NCBI RefSeq assembly: GCF_014284235.1
Contig: NZ_JACOGD010000001.1
Span: 62,001-126,000 of the forward strand
DNA: 64,000 nt
Source: Cognatundibacterium curvum
GTDB lineage: Bacteria; Pseudomonadota; Gammaproteobacteria; Burkholderiales; Burkholderiaceae_D
Direction of reading: 5' to 3'
In this document: positions 38,160 through 47,187 of the stretch, in pieces
How the letters are laid out: every line of letters begins with the position of its first letter
How positions within the stretch are numbered: position 1 is the stretch's first letter
Notes under the pieces: generated by a model
Database searches by the model: none
Told to the model about the DNA's origin: nothing
The model's input: only the letters and a program-made list of their open reading frames with translations
Position numbers and translations under genes: made by a program

Positions 38160-39122
38160 ATGAACGACAACAACACCCTGTACCCACCGATAGAACCGAA
38201 TCGCAGCGGCATGTTAGCCGTCGATGATCTGCATACTTTGTATTGGGAAGAATGCGGCAATCCGAACGGCCAGCCGGTCTTGTATTTGCACGGTGGCCCG
38301 GGTGCGGGTTCATCGCCGCTGCAAAGGCGTTTCTTCGATCCTGCGCATTACCGCATCGTGTTGTTTGATCAGCGCGGCGCAGGCAAATCGACACCACTCG
38401 GTGAATACCGCCAAAACACCACGCAATTGCTGATTGAAGACATAGAAAAACTGCGTGTCATGCTGGGCATAGAACAGTGGCTGATTTTCGGCGGTTCCTG
38501 GGGCTCAACGCTGGCGCTGGCTTATGGCGAAGCCCATCCTGAGCGCTGCCTGGGCTTTGTGTTGCGCGGAATTTTCCTGTGCACCAAAGCCGAGGTGGAG
38601 TGGTTTGTGAATGGCATGAAATTCTTTTACCCTGAAATTCATGCGGCATTTGCTAACGCGATTCCTGAAGCGGAACGTGGCGACTTATTGCAAGCCTATG
38701 TCAGCCGTCTGTTCTGCGATGATCCTGCCGTCTACACCGAGGCTGCGCGTAACTGGAGTCGTTATGAGGGTTCCTGCCTGTTCCTGAAACCGCAGCCGGA
38801 AGCGATAGCCAGCTTTGAATCGGACGCCGTCAGTCTGGGTATAGGCAGGCTGGAAGCCCACTACATGCGTAATGGCGCGTTCATGGAAGATGATGCCTTA
38901 ATCCGCAACATCGCTGCGATCCGTCATTTACCGGCAGTGATAGTGCAAGGCCGTTACGATGTGATTTGCCCGCCAGTGTCCGCCTACCGCCTGCATCAGG
39001 CCTGGCCGGAAGCGGCTTTCCATGTGATCGGTGATGCCGGACATTCTTCCATGGAGCCGGGAATTACAGCAGCACTGGTGCGGGCTTTAAACCAGTTTGC
39101 GGCTGGTCTGGCGTTTGACTGA
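38160..39122 (+). CDS. pip: Proline iminopeptidase
   Basis: This alpha/beta-hydrolase of about 320 residues (peptidase family S33) removes N-terminal proline. HGGPGAGSSP is the oxyanion region; the nucleophile is the Ser in GGSWGSTLAL, the acid is in GRYDVICPP, and the His is in GDAGHSSMEPG. The frame begins at 38094, but MNDNNTLYPPIEPNRSG at 38160 is the standard start. It converges on the methyltransferase-like gene with a nine-base gap. Confidence 0.94.
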   Translation: MNDNNTLYPPIEPNRSGMLAVDDLHTLYWEECGNPNGQPVLYLHGGPGAGSSPLQRRFFDPAHYRIVLFDQRGAGKSTPLGEYRQNTTQLLIEDIEKLRVMLGIEQWLIFGGSWGSTLALAYGEAHPERCLGFVLRGIFLCTKAEVEWFVNGMKFFYPEIHAAFANAIPEAERGDLLQAYVSRLFCDDPAVYTEAARNWSRYEGSCLFLKPQPEAIASFESDAVSLGIGRLEAHYMRNGAFMEDDALIRNIAAIRHLPAVIVQGRYDVICPPVSAYRLHQAWPEAAFHVIGDAGHSSMEPGITAALVRALNQFAAGLAFD

Positions 39123-39131
39123 TTAGCGGCT

Positions 39132-40136
39132 TCAACCGGGCTGCACCTCTGCTGTCACCGCATCCTGTTCCGCTACAGCTGTAAAAGCAATGTGAGGCAA
39201 AGCCCCCAGCGCATAATGAAAGCGGAACTCGCCCACGCCTGGCGCCGGGCGCAGCCGCTGCGGCAAATTCAGGCTGCTTTCATGATCCCTGAGCCAGTGT
39301 GGACCAAACACCTGGATGCGGGTCAGCAGATAATACGCCTGATCCTTAGTGCTGACTTCAGCCAGGCTCAGGCTGTTTCCCGCTACGCGCATCGCTTCGG
39401 GATTGGTTGAGAGCAGGGTGGCGTGATCCAGGCTGAATACCCGGCCAAGCTCACGCAATTCGCGTGAATGTCCGAGTCCCAGATCGATATGCACTGCTTG
39501 CGGCACGGTCAGTGCAGCAGGTGCCTGCTGACACAGGTGACGCATGATGGCGAATTGCGGTTCTTTACTCAGTGCGACATTCATGGTTTCACTGATGATC
39601 AGATCCGGTTGCCGCTCAGACGGTATGGTGTAACGGGTCGCATCCACGCACAGGTGTAAGCCCACATGATCCGATAATCCCAGACCTGTCAGCAATTGCA
39701 TCGCATATTCCAGCGAGCTGGCTGAGACATCCAGCAAATCCACCTGCACCTGGTCTGCGCTATGGGTCAGCAGGATAGGCAGCACCAGCAAGGCATATGG
39801 CCCGCAGCCCGCATACAGTATGCGTTTCGGCCCGCTGACCGGGCTTGGGCAGGCTTGCAGTGCTGCCAGACTGGCGCGCATGAAGGCGATGCTGCGCAAG
39901 GGTTCACGCGCGCAAAACGCTGCCTGTATCGGTGAAATTGCAATGCCATGCGCTAACTCCTGACGTCCCTCATGCATTGCATTCACACCGCCCGGCAATA
40001 AGTCAAGTTCAGACAATTCGTCCAGTATTTGTCGGAAGCGATCAATTTCCAGAATTCGGTCTGCGCTGTCTCCGTTTTCCTGTAACAGGCACTGACTCAA
40101 AGACCGTAATTCTGCTAACTGGGACGCGCTGGGCAT
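39132..40136 (-). CDS. SAM-dependent methyltransferase-like protein
   Basis: A soluble protein of about 334 residues with a Rossmann-type core: ILYAGCGPYALLVLPIL (motif I), VDLLDVSASSLEYA (acidic loop binding ribose) and DLIISETMNVALSKEP. The last recalls the S-E motif of protein-arginine methyltransferases, as does the C-terminal half of beta-type segments. The N-terminal 90 residues are helical. The start may be the ATG at 40151 (MKGRRMPS). Substrate unknown; not part of an obvious operon. Confidence 0.7.
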   Translation of the reverse strand: MPSASQLAELRSLSQCLLQENGDSADRILEIDRFRQILDELSELDLLPGGVNAMHEGRQELAHGIAISPIQAAFCAREPLRSIAFMRASLAALQACPSPVSGPKRILYAGCGPYALLVLPILLTHSADQVQVDLLDVSASSLEYAMQLLTGLGLSDHVGLHLCVDATRYTIPSERQPDLIISETMNVALSKEPQFAIMRHLCQQAPAALTVPQAVHIDLGLGHSRELRELGRVFSLDHATLLSTNPEAMRVAGNSLSLAEVSTKDQAYYLLTRIQVFGPHWLRDHESSLNLPQRLRPAPGVGEFRFHYALGALPHIAFTAVAEQDAVTAEVQPG

Positions 40137-40323
40137 TCGTCTTCCTTTCAATTCAGGTGGCTGCTGTTTTGTAAATTGTATCCTTAAAGAAATATTGTCT
40201 GTTAAGTATTTTATTCCCCTCTGAAAATTTGCGTTACACCATGTCTTACCACTCTGTATGGCGCCCTAAGCTATCCGGCTTTGACCTACAACAAGACTTC
40301 TGTTTTGTTTCGGTTCCAGACTG

Positions 40324-40350
40324 CTTGAAATCAGGACTGCTGCCCCAAAT
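40324..40350 (+). promoter_or_regulatory. Heat-shock (sigma-32) promoter of clpB
   Basis: CTTGAA at 40324-40329, a 13-base spacer, and CCCCAAAT at 40343-40350 match the RpoH consensus (CTTGAA, 13-15 bases, CCCCATNT) almost perfectly. It lies 31 bases before the clpB ATG, whose ribosome site AGGAG is at about 40371. Confidence 0.88.
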
Positions 40351-40381
40351 TGGGTGTTAATCAAATATTCAGGAGCACATC

Positions 40382-42970
40382 ATGCGTCTCGACAAACTCA
40401 CGACCAAATTGCAGGAAGCCCTGGCTGACGCACAAAGTCAGGCAGTGGGCAATGATCATCCGTATATCGAACCCTTACATTTGCTGCTGGCCTTAATACA
40501 GCAGGATGACGGCAGCAGCCGCTCGCTGTTGCAGCGCGCCGGTGTCAATGTGAATGCCTTGCAGAACGCGCTCAAAGCCGCCGCCGAGCGTCTGCCTAAG
40601 GTTTCCGGTAATGATGGCCAGGTGCAGGTCAGCCGCGAGCTGACTGGTTTGCTGAATATGGCCGATAAAGAAGCACAGAAACGCGGTGACCAATTCCTCG
40701 CCAGTGAAATGATCTTGCTGGCTTTAAGCGAAGATAAATCAGACGCCGGTAAGCTGGCACGCGAGCATGGACTGAACCGCAAATCGCTGGAAGCTGCGAT
40801 TTCTGCGGTGCGTGGCGGTGGCAATGTTGATTCTCAGGACGCAGAAGGGCAGCGTGAAGCTTTGAAAAAATACACGCTGGATCTGACTGAGCGTGCCCGT
40901 CTGGGTAAGCTTGACCCGGTGATTGGTCGCGACGATGAAATCCGCCGTGCGATTCAGGTGTTACAGCGCCGCAGCAAGAACAATCCTGTGCTGATCGGTG
41001 AGCCTGGCGTGGGTAAAACCGCGATTGTGGAAGGCCTGGCGCAGCGTATTGTGAATGGCGAAGTACCGGACAGCCTGAAATCCAAGCGCGTGTTATCGCT
41101 CGATATGGCGGCCTTGCTGGCGGGTGCTAAATACCGTGGTGAGTTTGAAGAGAGGCTGAAAGCCGTACTCAAAGAAATCGCACTCGATGAAGGTCAGACC
41201 ATCGTCTTTATCGACGAATTACACACCATGGTCGGTGCCGGTAAAGCGGAAGGTGCGATGGATGCCGGTAATATGCTCAAGCCTGCACTGGCACGCGGTG
41301 AATTGCATTGCGTTGGTGCTACCACGCTCGATGAATATCGTCAGTACATAGAAAAAGACGCGGCACTGGAGCGTCGTTTTCAGAAAATCATGGTGGATGA
41401 GCCTACGGTCGAAGCGACGATTGCGATTTTGCGCGGCTTGCAGGAAAAATACGAAGTCCATCACGGCGTGGACATTACCGATCCGGCCATCGTGGCTGCG
41501 GCAGAATTATCCAATCGCTACATCACTGACCGCTTTCTGCCGGATAAGGCGATTGATCTGATCGATGAAGCTGCTGCCAAGATCAAGATAGAAATCGACT
41601 CTAAACCCGAGGTGATGGATAAGCTGGACCGCCGCCTGATACAGCTTAAGATAGAACGTGAAGCCGTTAAACGTGAAAAAGACGAGGCCTCGCATAAGCG
41701 CTTGGGTCTGATTGAAGAAGAGATAGAAAAACTGTCTCGCGAATATGCGGATCTGGAAGAAATCTGGAAGGCAGAAAAAGCCAGCGTGCAGGGCAGCACC
41801 CATATCAAGGAAGAGATAGAGAAATTGCGCCTGCAAATGGAAGATGCCAAGCGTAAGGGCGACTGGCAAACCATGTCTGAGCTGCAGTATGGCCGTTTGC
41901 CTGAGCTCGAAGCACAATTGAAGCAGGCTGATGCAGCTTCTGCCAGCCAGCAGCCGGGATCAAAAAACAAGTTGCTGCGTACTCAGGTCGGTGCAGAAGA
42001 AATCGCCGAGATCGTCTCGCGTGCGACCGGCATCCCGGTGTCGCGCATGATGCAGGGTGAGCGCGAAAAACTGCTGCATATGGAAGATGCCTTGCATCAG
42101 CGTGTGGTTGGGCAGCATGAGGCTATCGTCGCGGTATCCGATGCGATTCGCCGTTCGCGTGCCGGGCTGGGTGATCCTGGCCGCCCGTATGGTTCTTTCC
42201 TGTTCCTCGGGCCTACCGGCGTCGGTAAAACTGAATTATGCAAGGCGCTGGCCAGCTTCCTGTTTGATACTGAGGATTCGCTGATCCGCATCGACATGAG
42301 CGAATTCATGGAAAAACACAGCGTGGCACGCCTGATCGGTGCGCCACCTGGTTATGTAGGCTATGAAGAAGGTGGTTACCTGACCGAAGCCGTACGCCGT
42401 AAGCCTTACAGCGTGATTTTGCTCGATGAAGTAGAGAAGGCGCATCACGATGTATTCAATGTCTTGTTGCAGGTGTTGGATGACGGACGCATGACGGATG
42501 GTCAGGGCAGAACCGTGGACTTTAAAAACACGGTGATCATCATGACCTCGAATCTGGGTTCACATCAGATTCAGGCCATGGAAGGCAGCGATCCTGAGTT
42601 GATTAAGCTCGCAGTGATGGGCGAAGTCAAAACCCATTTCCGTCCTGAATTCATCAACCGTATCGATGAAATCGTGGTGTTCCATGCGCTGGATGCGAAA
42701 AACATTGGTGCGATTGCCAAGATACAGCTCAAAACCCTGGAGCAGCGCCTGCTGCAGATGGATATGGGCTTGCAGGTCAGCGATGCCGCCTTACTCAAAA
42801 TCGCAGAGGCCGGTTTCGATCCTGTGTATGGTGCAAGACCACTGAAACGCGCGATCCAGCAGCAGATAGAAAACTTGCTGTCTAAAGAGATATTGCAAGG
42901 AAAATTCGGCCCTAAAGATATTATTTTGGTCGATGTTGAAAATGGCGAGCTGGTATTTGAGAAAGTGTGA
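40382..42970 (+). CDS. clpB: Protein disaggregase ClpB
   Basis: This Hsp104-type hexameric AAA+ machine of 862 residues dissolves aggregates with DnaK. It has an N-terminal domain (1-150) and a first AAA module with Walker [11 protein letters not shown] (about 206) and [13 protein letters not shown] coiled-coil middle domain (about 405-525) carries the DnaK contact region. The second module has [14 protein letters not shown] and [14 protein letters not shown], and the C-terminal part has [19 protein letters not shown]. The length matches E. coli (857). Transcribed alone from a sigma-32 promoter. Confidence 0.98.
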   Translation: MRLDKLTTKLQEALADAQSQAVGNDHPYIEPLHLLLALIQQDDGSSRSLLQRAGVNVNALQNALKAAAERLPKVSGNDGQVQVSRELTGLLNMADKEAQKRGDQFLASEMILLALSEDKSDAGKLAREHGLNRKSLEAAISAVRGGGNVDSQDAEGQREALKKYTLDLTERARLGKLDPVIGRDDEIRRAIQVLQRRSKNNPVLIGEPGVGKTAIVEGLAQRIVNGEVPDSLKSKRVLSLDMAALLAGAKYRGEFEERLKAVLKEIALDEGQTIVFIDELHTMVGAGKAEGAMDAGNMLKPALARGELHCVGATTLDEYRQYIEKDAALERRFQKIMVDEPTVEATIAILRGLQEKYEVHHGVDITDPAIVAAAELSNRYITDRFLPDKAIDLIDEAAAKIKIEIDSKPEVMDKLDRRLIQLKIEREAVKREKDEASHKRLGLIEEEIEKLSREYADLEEIWKAEKASVQGSTHIKEEIEKLRLQMEDAKRKGDWQTMSELQYGRLPELEAQLKQADAASASQQPGSKNKLLRTQVGAEEIAEIVSRATGIPVSRMMQGEREKLLHMEDALHQRVVGQHEAIVAVSDAIRRSRAGLGDPGRPYGSFLFLGPTGVGKTELCKALASFLFDTEDSLIRIDMSEFMEKHSVARLIGAPPGYVGYEEGGYLTEAVRRKPYSVILLDEVEKAHHDVFNVLLQVLDDGRMTDGQGRTVDFKNTVIIMTSNLGSHQIQAMEGSDPELIKLAVMGEVKTHFRPEFINRIDEIVVFHALDAKNIGAIAKIQLKTLEQRLLQMDMGLQVSDAALLKIAEAGFDPVYGARPLKRAIQQQIENLLSKEILQGKFGPKDIILVDVENGELVFEKV

Positions 42971-42991
42971 TTTAATACGTTTAAGCAAGTT

Positions 42992-43022
42992 GGGGTGGTG
43001 CGTCAGCATCACCCTTTTTTTT
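42992..43022 (+). terminator. Terminator of clpB
   Basis: GGGTGGTGC / GCATCACCC with a GTCA loop (one G/T pair) is followed by eight T. Confidence 0.85.
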
Positions 43023-43023
43023 A

Positions 43024-43122
43024 GGACTTACGCAAACCGCCCCAGCTGCGTTATGGCTCCTTGTCGTACTAAGCGTACTGCCTGCGTCGCCATGCCTTGC
43101 TGGGACATTTTTGCGTAAGCCC
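43024..43122. repeat. 99-bp imperfect palindromic repeat (REP/MITE-like)
   Basis: The ends GGACTTACGCAAA (43024-43036) and TTTGCGTAAGCCC (43110-43122) are inverted copies. Inside them, CCCAGC pairs with GCTGGG, ATGGC with GCCAT and GTACT recurs around the centre, so nearly the whole element folds on itself. It starts two bases after the clpB terminator and carries no gene. Elements with such ends are recalled as dispersed repeats in related genomes, but the copy number cannot be seen here. Confidence 0.7.
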
Positions 43123-43149
43123 TATTTTAGGGCTATCTTCCTGATAACT

Positions 43150-43449
43150 ATGTTCCGTATACTGTTACTGCTCATCGCTGGCGTCGTTGCTTATTATGCA
43201 TATCGCATGCCGGAGTATGCTTACACCTATTCCAAGAATAAAAAAGAAGTCATTTCCATTTTTGGCACGCAAGGCAAGGCCAGTAGCAGTACAGACACGC
43301 TGGAACTGCGTGATGGCCGTGTTGTGCTGCTCAATCAGAAAATCATGTATCAGGCTGAAGGTATCCGTGCCGTGGAGCTGGAACAGCAGGCAGGTGTTTA
43401 TACGCTCAAGGTAAATGGCAAGGCCGTGGTATTTCAAACAAATCCATGA
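43150..43449 (+). CDS. Small membrane-anchored hypothetical protein
   Basis: Not recognised. 99 residues: an N-terminal membrane helix (FRILLLLIAGVVAYYAY), then a soluble domain of about 75 residues, probably periplasmic, rich in short beta segments (TLELRDGRVVLLNQK, VYTLKVNGKAVVFQ). The frame opens inside the palindromic repeat at 43111, but the ATG at 43150 avoids reading the repeat as protein. No partner gene is evident. Confidence 0.6.
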   Translation: MFRILLLLIAGVVAYYAYRMPEYAYTYSKNKKEVISIFGTQGKASSSTDTLELRDGRVVLLNQKIMYQAEGIRAVELEQQAGVYTLKVNGKAVVFQTNP

Positions 43450-43461
43450 TGGCCGCGCTCA

Positions 43462-44274
43462 TCAGGCAGCCTGTTCCGGTTTGCGTTTAAAAAAAGCGGT
43501 CGGTGAACTGCCCAGGGTTTTTCTGAACATCGCAGAAAACGCCGACTGGCTGGTATAGCCCAGCTCAGCCGCTACCTGTGACAGCGGCATGCCAGACGCG
43601 ATCAGCGGCGTGGCGCGCGCCAGTCGCATTTGCTGGCGCCACAGACGAAAACTCATTCCCAGTTCTTTATCGAATAAGCGGCTCAGGGTGCGTGCTGACG
43701 CGCCGCTGTGCTGCGCCAGTTGTTCCAGGCTATCCTGATTGGCAGGCTGGTTCAGCATCAGCTCACACAGGGTTTTCAAGCGCTTATCCTGCGGCATGGG
43801 CAGATGGATAGGCAGCGGGGTGGCGGCGCGCAATTCATCAAATATGACCTTGAACAAATTGGATTCGCGTTCACACCCGGCATCAAACTGTGCAATGGCG
43901 GCGATCAGCTCGCGCAACAAGCCTGAGACTTCAAGGATTACACAACTGTCACCCGGAAAAGGATGGCAATCCCTGTGTATCTGCAGTACGCGCAAACGCG
44001 AGTCGGCCAGCGTGCGCACTTCATGCATCATATCCGGTGGTATCCAGACTGCGCGCATCGGTGGCACAAACCAGATTTGGCCATCGGCCAGTACCTGCAG
44101 CATGCCTTGCGGGGTATAGGTCAGCTGGCCCCAGCCATGCTGATGCGCTTCCAGATTCCTCGCGTTTTGCATATCTCTGGAAATCAAACGGATAGGACGT
44201 GCGAGGGTAGGGTGGCGTTCCGGCGGATGCGGCTGGTACTCGGTCAGTTGCGGGATGCGCATGATGAAATTCAA
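43462..44274 (-). CDS. AraC family regulator (NimR-like)
   Basis: A 270-residue regulator with an N-terminal cupin-type effector domain (EAHQHGWGQLTYTPQGMLQV and FVPPMRAVWIPPDMMHEV). A C-terminal AraC double helix-turn-helix follows (DSLEQLAQHSGASARTLSRLF and LSQVAAELGYTSQSAFSAMFRK). It is divergent from an MFS transporter gene, an arrangement like E. coli nimR-nimT, where the regulator controls the exporter. The effector is unknown. An ATG five codons in is an alternative start. Confidence 0.9.
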   Translation of the reverse strand: MNFIMRIPQLTEYQPHPPERHPTLARPIRLISRDMQNARNLEAHQHGWGQLTYTPQGMLQVLADGQIWFVPPMRAVWIPPDMMHEVRTLADSRLRVLQIHRDCHPFPGDSCVILEVSGLLRELIAAIAQFDAGCERESNLFKVIFDELRAATPLPIHLPMPQDKRLKTLCELMLNQPANQDSLEQLAQHSGASARTLSRLFDKELGMSFRLWRQQMRLARATPLIASGMPLSQVAAELGYTSQSAFSAMFRKTLGSSPTAFFKRKPEQAA

Positions 44275-44370
44275 TTTGGCGGGTTTGCGACAAAGAATGG
44301 CATTCTATCTTAAATCCGCCGCAGCGAATTTCCGTAGACTGAGTCCAGTTTCTACTTAAGGGAGTTTTTT

Positions 44371-45639
44371 ATGGCTAACGCAGGATATGCCCCCGCCGCA
44401 ACCCAGCCAGCTGCAGGCAAAACCGATGTACTGATCATTAGTCTGGTCGGCGTCGCGCATGGGATTTCGCATTTTTTTCACATGATACTGGCACCTTTAT
44501 TCCCCTGGATTAAAGAGGCGTTTCAGCTATCGTATGCCGAACTGGGTTTGCTGATGACGGTGTTTTTTGTCATCTCGGGTATCGGTCAGGCCTTATCGGG
44601 TTTTGTGGTGGACCGTATCGGCGCCCGCGCGGTGCTGTTCTTTGGTATCAGCTGTCTGGCACTGGCTGCCTTGCTGTTATCGGTGGCCCCCAGCTATGGC
44701 TTCTTAATGCTGGGTGCGATGGTGGCCGGTGTGGGCAATAGCGTATTCCATCCGGCCGATTACACTTTGCTCAATCAAAAAGTCACGCCCGCCCGTCTCG
44801 GTTATGCGTTTTCTGTACACGGCATTACCGGTAATCTGGGCTGGGCAGCGGCACCGGTTTTTCTGGTCTCGATTGCGCAGTTCAGTGACTGGCGCACGGC
44901 ATTATTATGTGCATCCGCCTTACCATTAGCCGTGCTGGCGCTGCTGGTCTGGCATAGAGATTTACTGCGTACTCATCAAGTCGTAAAGAATCCTGCAGCA
45001 GACAGTGGCAAACTCAATGCAAACAGCGCGCAGACAGAAGGTACACTGGACTTTTTGAAGATACCTGCGGTCTGGATGTGCTTTGCTTTTTTCTTTCTGA
45101 TCGCTATGGGGCTCGGTGGCATACAAAACTTTTCTGCCACCAGTCTGCGTGATTTATATGGCATGTCGCTGGCTACGGCCACCAGTGCATACACCCTGTA
45201 TATGCTGGCTTCGGCTGGCGGTATGTTGTGGGGTGGGATGCTGGCGGCAAAAGCCAAAAATCATGACCGCACTATCGCAATGGCGTTTGGCGCAGCTGGT
45301 ATGTTTGCACTGTGCCTCGCTACCGGTTTGCCGGGTAGCGGGCTGGCGGTGGTCTTGATGGCGGCGATAGGTTTTGGCTCCGGCGTGGCTGGCCCATCTC
45401 GCGATTTGATGATACGCGCTGCCGCACCCAAGAACGCGACAGGCCGCGTGTATGGCATTGTGTATTCAGGATTAGACTCTGGCCTCGCTTGCTCGCCGCT
45501 GTTGTTTGGTGCGATCATGGACCGCCATCAGCCAGCCTTGGTATTTGTGTTGGTCTGTGTGTTCCAGGTGCTCGCTATCCTGACAGCGGTCAATGTCGGT
45601 GCCCGAACCCGTGCCCGCAATGCGAGTGTGAGTGCCTGA
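44371..45639 (+). CDS. MFS transporter
   Basis: A 422-residue inner-membrane transporter with twelve predicted helices. [15 protein letters not shown] is the loop 2-3 signature of the major facilitator family. It starts with a short polar leader of about 20 residues. GGAG lies before the ATG (TTAAGGGAG). It is divergent from the AraC-type regulator and 50 bases before the RraA-like gene, so transport of a small organic compound under AraC control, possibly linked to the RraA-like enzyme, is inferred. Substrate unknown. Confidence 0.9.
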   Translation: MANAGYAPAATQPAAGKTDVLIISLVGVAHGISHFFHMILAPLFPWIKEAFQLSYAELGLLMTVFFVISGIGQALSGFVVDRIGARAVLFFGISCLALAALLLSVAPSYGFLMLGAMVAGVGNSVFHPADYTLLNQKVTPARLGYAFSVHGITGNLGWAAAPVFLVSIAQFSDWRTALLCASALPLAVLALLVWHRDLLRTHQVVKNPAADSGKLNANSAQTEGTLDFLKIPAVWMCFAFFFLIAMGLGGIQNFSATSLRDLYGMSLATATSAYTLYMLASAGGMLWGGMLAAKAKNHDRTIAMAFGAAGMFALCLATGLPGSGLAVVLMAAIGFGSGVAGPSRDLMIRAAAPKNATGRVYGIVYSGLDSGLACSPLLFGAIMDRHQPALVFVLVCVFQVLAILTAVNVGARTRARNASVSA

Positions 45640-45689
45640 ATTTGAACCGCAGCAGATGGCTTTTCTATATGCCTACTTGGAGGATATCG

Positions 45690-46202
45690 ATGTCTGAAAC
45701 TTCTGCTTCTTTGCTGACCTGCGATCTGTGTGATGCACACGAGCCCTTGCTGGCAAAGGGCAGTTTGCGTGTATTACCGCCTGTCTTTCTATCCTTTGGT
45801 GCCAAATCCCAGTTCGCTGGTCCGGCTGCCACACTGCGTTTGTTTGAAGATAATGGCATGGTGCGCAGCACCTTGGAAACAGCCGGGCAGGGACGGGTCT
45901 TGGTGATCGACGGCGGTGGCAGTTTGCGCTGCGCACTGGTTGGCGGCAATCTGGCGGTGCTGGCAGAAAAAAATGGCTGGGCTGGCATCATCGTGCATGG
46001 CTGTGTTCGGGATACCGCAGAAATCAATGCCTGCCAGATCGGCGTACGTGCGCTGGCTGCAATGCCGGTGCGCAGTGTCAAAAAAGGCGGGGGCGAAGCG
46101 GAAGTCACGATCACGATAGCCGGTGTACGCATCGTGCCGGGACAGTGGATTTACGCTGACGCCGATGGTGTGTTAGTGGCAGATCAGGCCTTGCATGCCT
46201 AA
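45690..46202 (+). CDS. rraA: RraA family protein (RraA or HMG aldolase-like)
   Basis: A 170-residue protein similar along its length to E. coli RraA, the RNase E regulator: TCDLCDAHE at the N-terminus, [51 protein letters not shown] and [14 protein letters not shown]-x-R-x-A-L, R in CVRD and D after it are also the substrate and metal residues of 4-hydroxy-4-methyl-2-oxoglutarate aldolase. Because many genomes' RraA homologues are aldolases, either role is possible. The frame opens at 45489 inside the MFS gene, but the ATG at 45690 follows GGAGG at 45679-45683. Confidence 0.87.
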   Translation: MSETSASLLTCDLCDAHEPLLAKGSLRVLPPVFLSFGAKSQFAGPAATLRLFEDNGMVRSTLETAGQGRVLVIDGGGSLRCALVGGNLAVLAEKNGWAGIIVHGCVRDTAEINACQIGVRALAAMPVRSVKKGGGEAEVTITIAGVRIVPGQWIYADADGVLVADQALHA

Positions 46203-46245
46203 CTTACCTGACTAAAGCCGCTTGAAGCGAAACCGGCATAGTAAG

Positions 46246-46282
46246 AAAGCCAGTTGATCTTTGTTGATCTGCTGGCTTTTTC
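46246..46282 (+). terminator. Terminator after the MFS-RraA unit
   Basis: AAAGCCAG and CTGGCTTT pair across an 18-base loop that itself contains a direct repeat of TTGATCT; a T-run follows. Confidence 0.7.
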
Positions 46283-46333
46283 ATTTGTTATGGAGCTGAA
46301 GTCCAGCAATAACCCTACTGCCTTCCCTAGTTC

Positions 46334-46349
46334 AATCAAACGTTTGATT
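46334..46349. promoter_or_regulatory. Palindromic operator for the TetR regulator
   Basis: AATCAAACGTTTGATT is a perfect 16-base palindrome 59 bases before the TetR-gene ATG. Its size and symmetry fit TetR-family operators of the CecR group. Binding here would repress the regulator, and possibly the efflux genes that follow on the same strand. Confidence 0.68.
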
Positions 46350-46408
46350 TGTGTGTTAGTATCCCACTTTCTTTACTGTGCCAGCTGTATCAAGGCACTG
46401 TTCCAGCC

Positions 46409-47119
46409 ATGAAATCTCAAGACGCTCAGTCTCAGCCAGAACAACAGAACATTCACCCTGCAAGCAAGGCGCAAAAGTTGGAGCGCGGGCTCAGGACAGA
46501 TGGTGCAGAAGCGCGCCTGCGTTTGTTAGACGCCGGTTTGCTGCTGTTTGCGAATCACGGATTTGCTAAAGCCTCCACGCGTGAAATTGCGCGTACAGCG
46601 GAGGTAAATATTTCCGCGATCAGTTATTACTTTGGCGACAAAATGGGTTTGTACCGTGCGGTTTTCCGTGACCCGCGCTACAACCCGGAAATTAAACCGG
46701 AAGTGTTTGAGGGCGATGATTTACGCGCCTCCATGACTGCGCTGGTACACGGCTTCACCGATGCGCTCAGGCAGGGCGAGAAAGCCGCTTTATTTATGAA
46801 GCTGTATTGCCGCGAAATGCTGGAGCCTACCGGTCTGTGGCAGGATGAAATTGAGACTGTGATCAAGCCCGCACATGCGGGATTGGCGCAATGCATCAGC
46901 CGTTATCTGGGCTTGCAAGAGCCGGATGCGGATGTGCAAAGGCTTGCATTTTCGGTATCCGGGTTGGCCTTGTCGCTGTTCGTCAATCTTGATGTGATTG
47001 AAGCGATACAGCCAGACCTGATTAATAGCCAGCCCGCGATCGATCAGTATGTGCAGCGGATTATCGATTTTGCGCTGGCGATGTGTGAAGCCGAGCTGCG
47101 TCGCCGCCAGACTGCCTGA
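46409..47119 (+). CDS. TetR family regulator (CecR/DUF1956 type)
   Basis: A 236-residue repressor. A polar leader of about 40 residues precedes the helix-turn-helix (LLDAGLLLFANHGFAKASTREIA and VNISAISYYFGDKMGLYRAVF). The ligand domain has the DUF1956-type pattern KLYCREMLEPTGLW, as in E. coli CecR, which governs efflux genes. The ATG at 46409 is preferred over the upstream start at 46349, which would lie inside the operator. The efflux genes begin 68 bases later on the same strand, so it very likely controls them. Confidence 0.9.
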   Translation: MKSQDAQSQPEQQNIHPASKAQKLERGLRTDGAEARLRLLDAGLLLFANHGFAKASTREIARTAEVNISAISYYFGDKMGLYRAVFRDPRYNPEIKPEVFEGDDLRASMTALVHGFTDALRQGEKAALFMKLYCREMLEPTGLWQDEIETVIKPAHAGLAQCISRYLGLQEPDADVQRLAFSVSGLALSLFVNLDVIEAIQPDLINSQPAIDQYVQRIIDFALAMCEAELRRRQTA

Positions 47120-47187
47120 TAGCTTGTAAAGCGCCTCGCAAAGAATTGTAAGTATTGATTTGGATCTGAGATGGAGAAATCTTGAAC

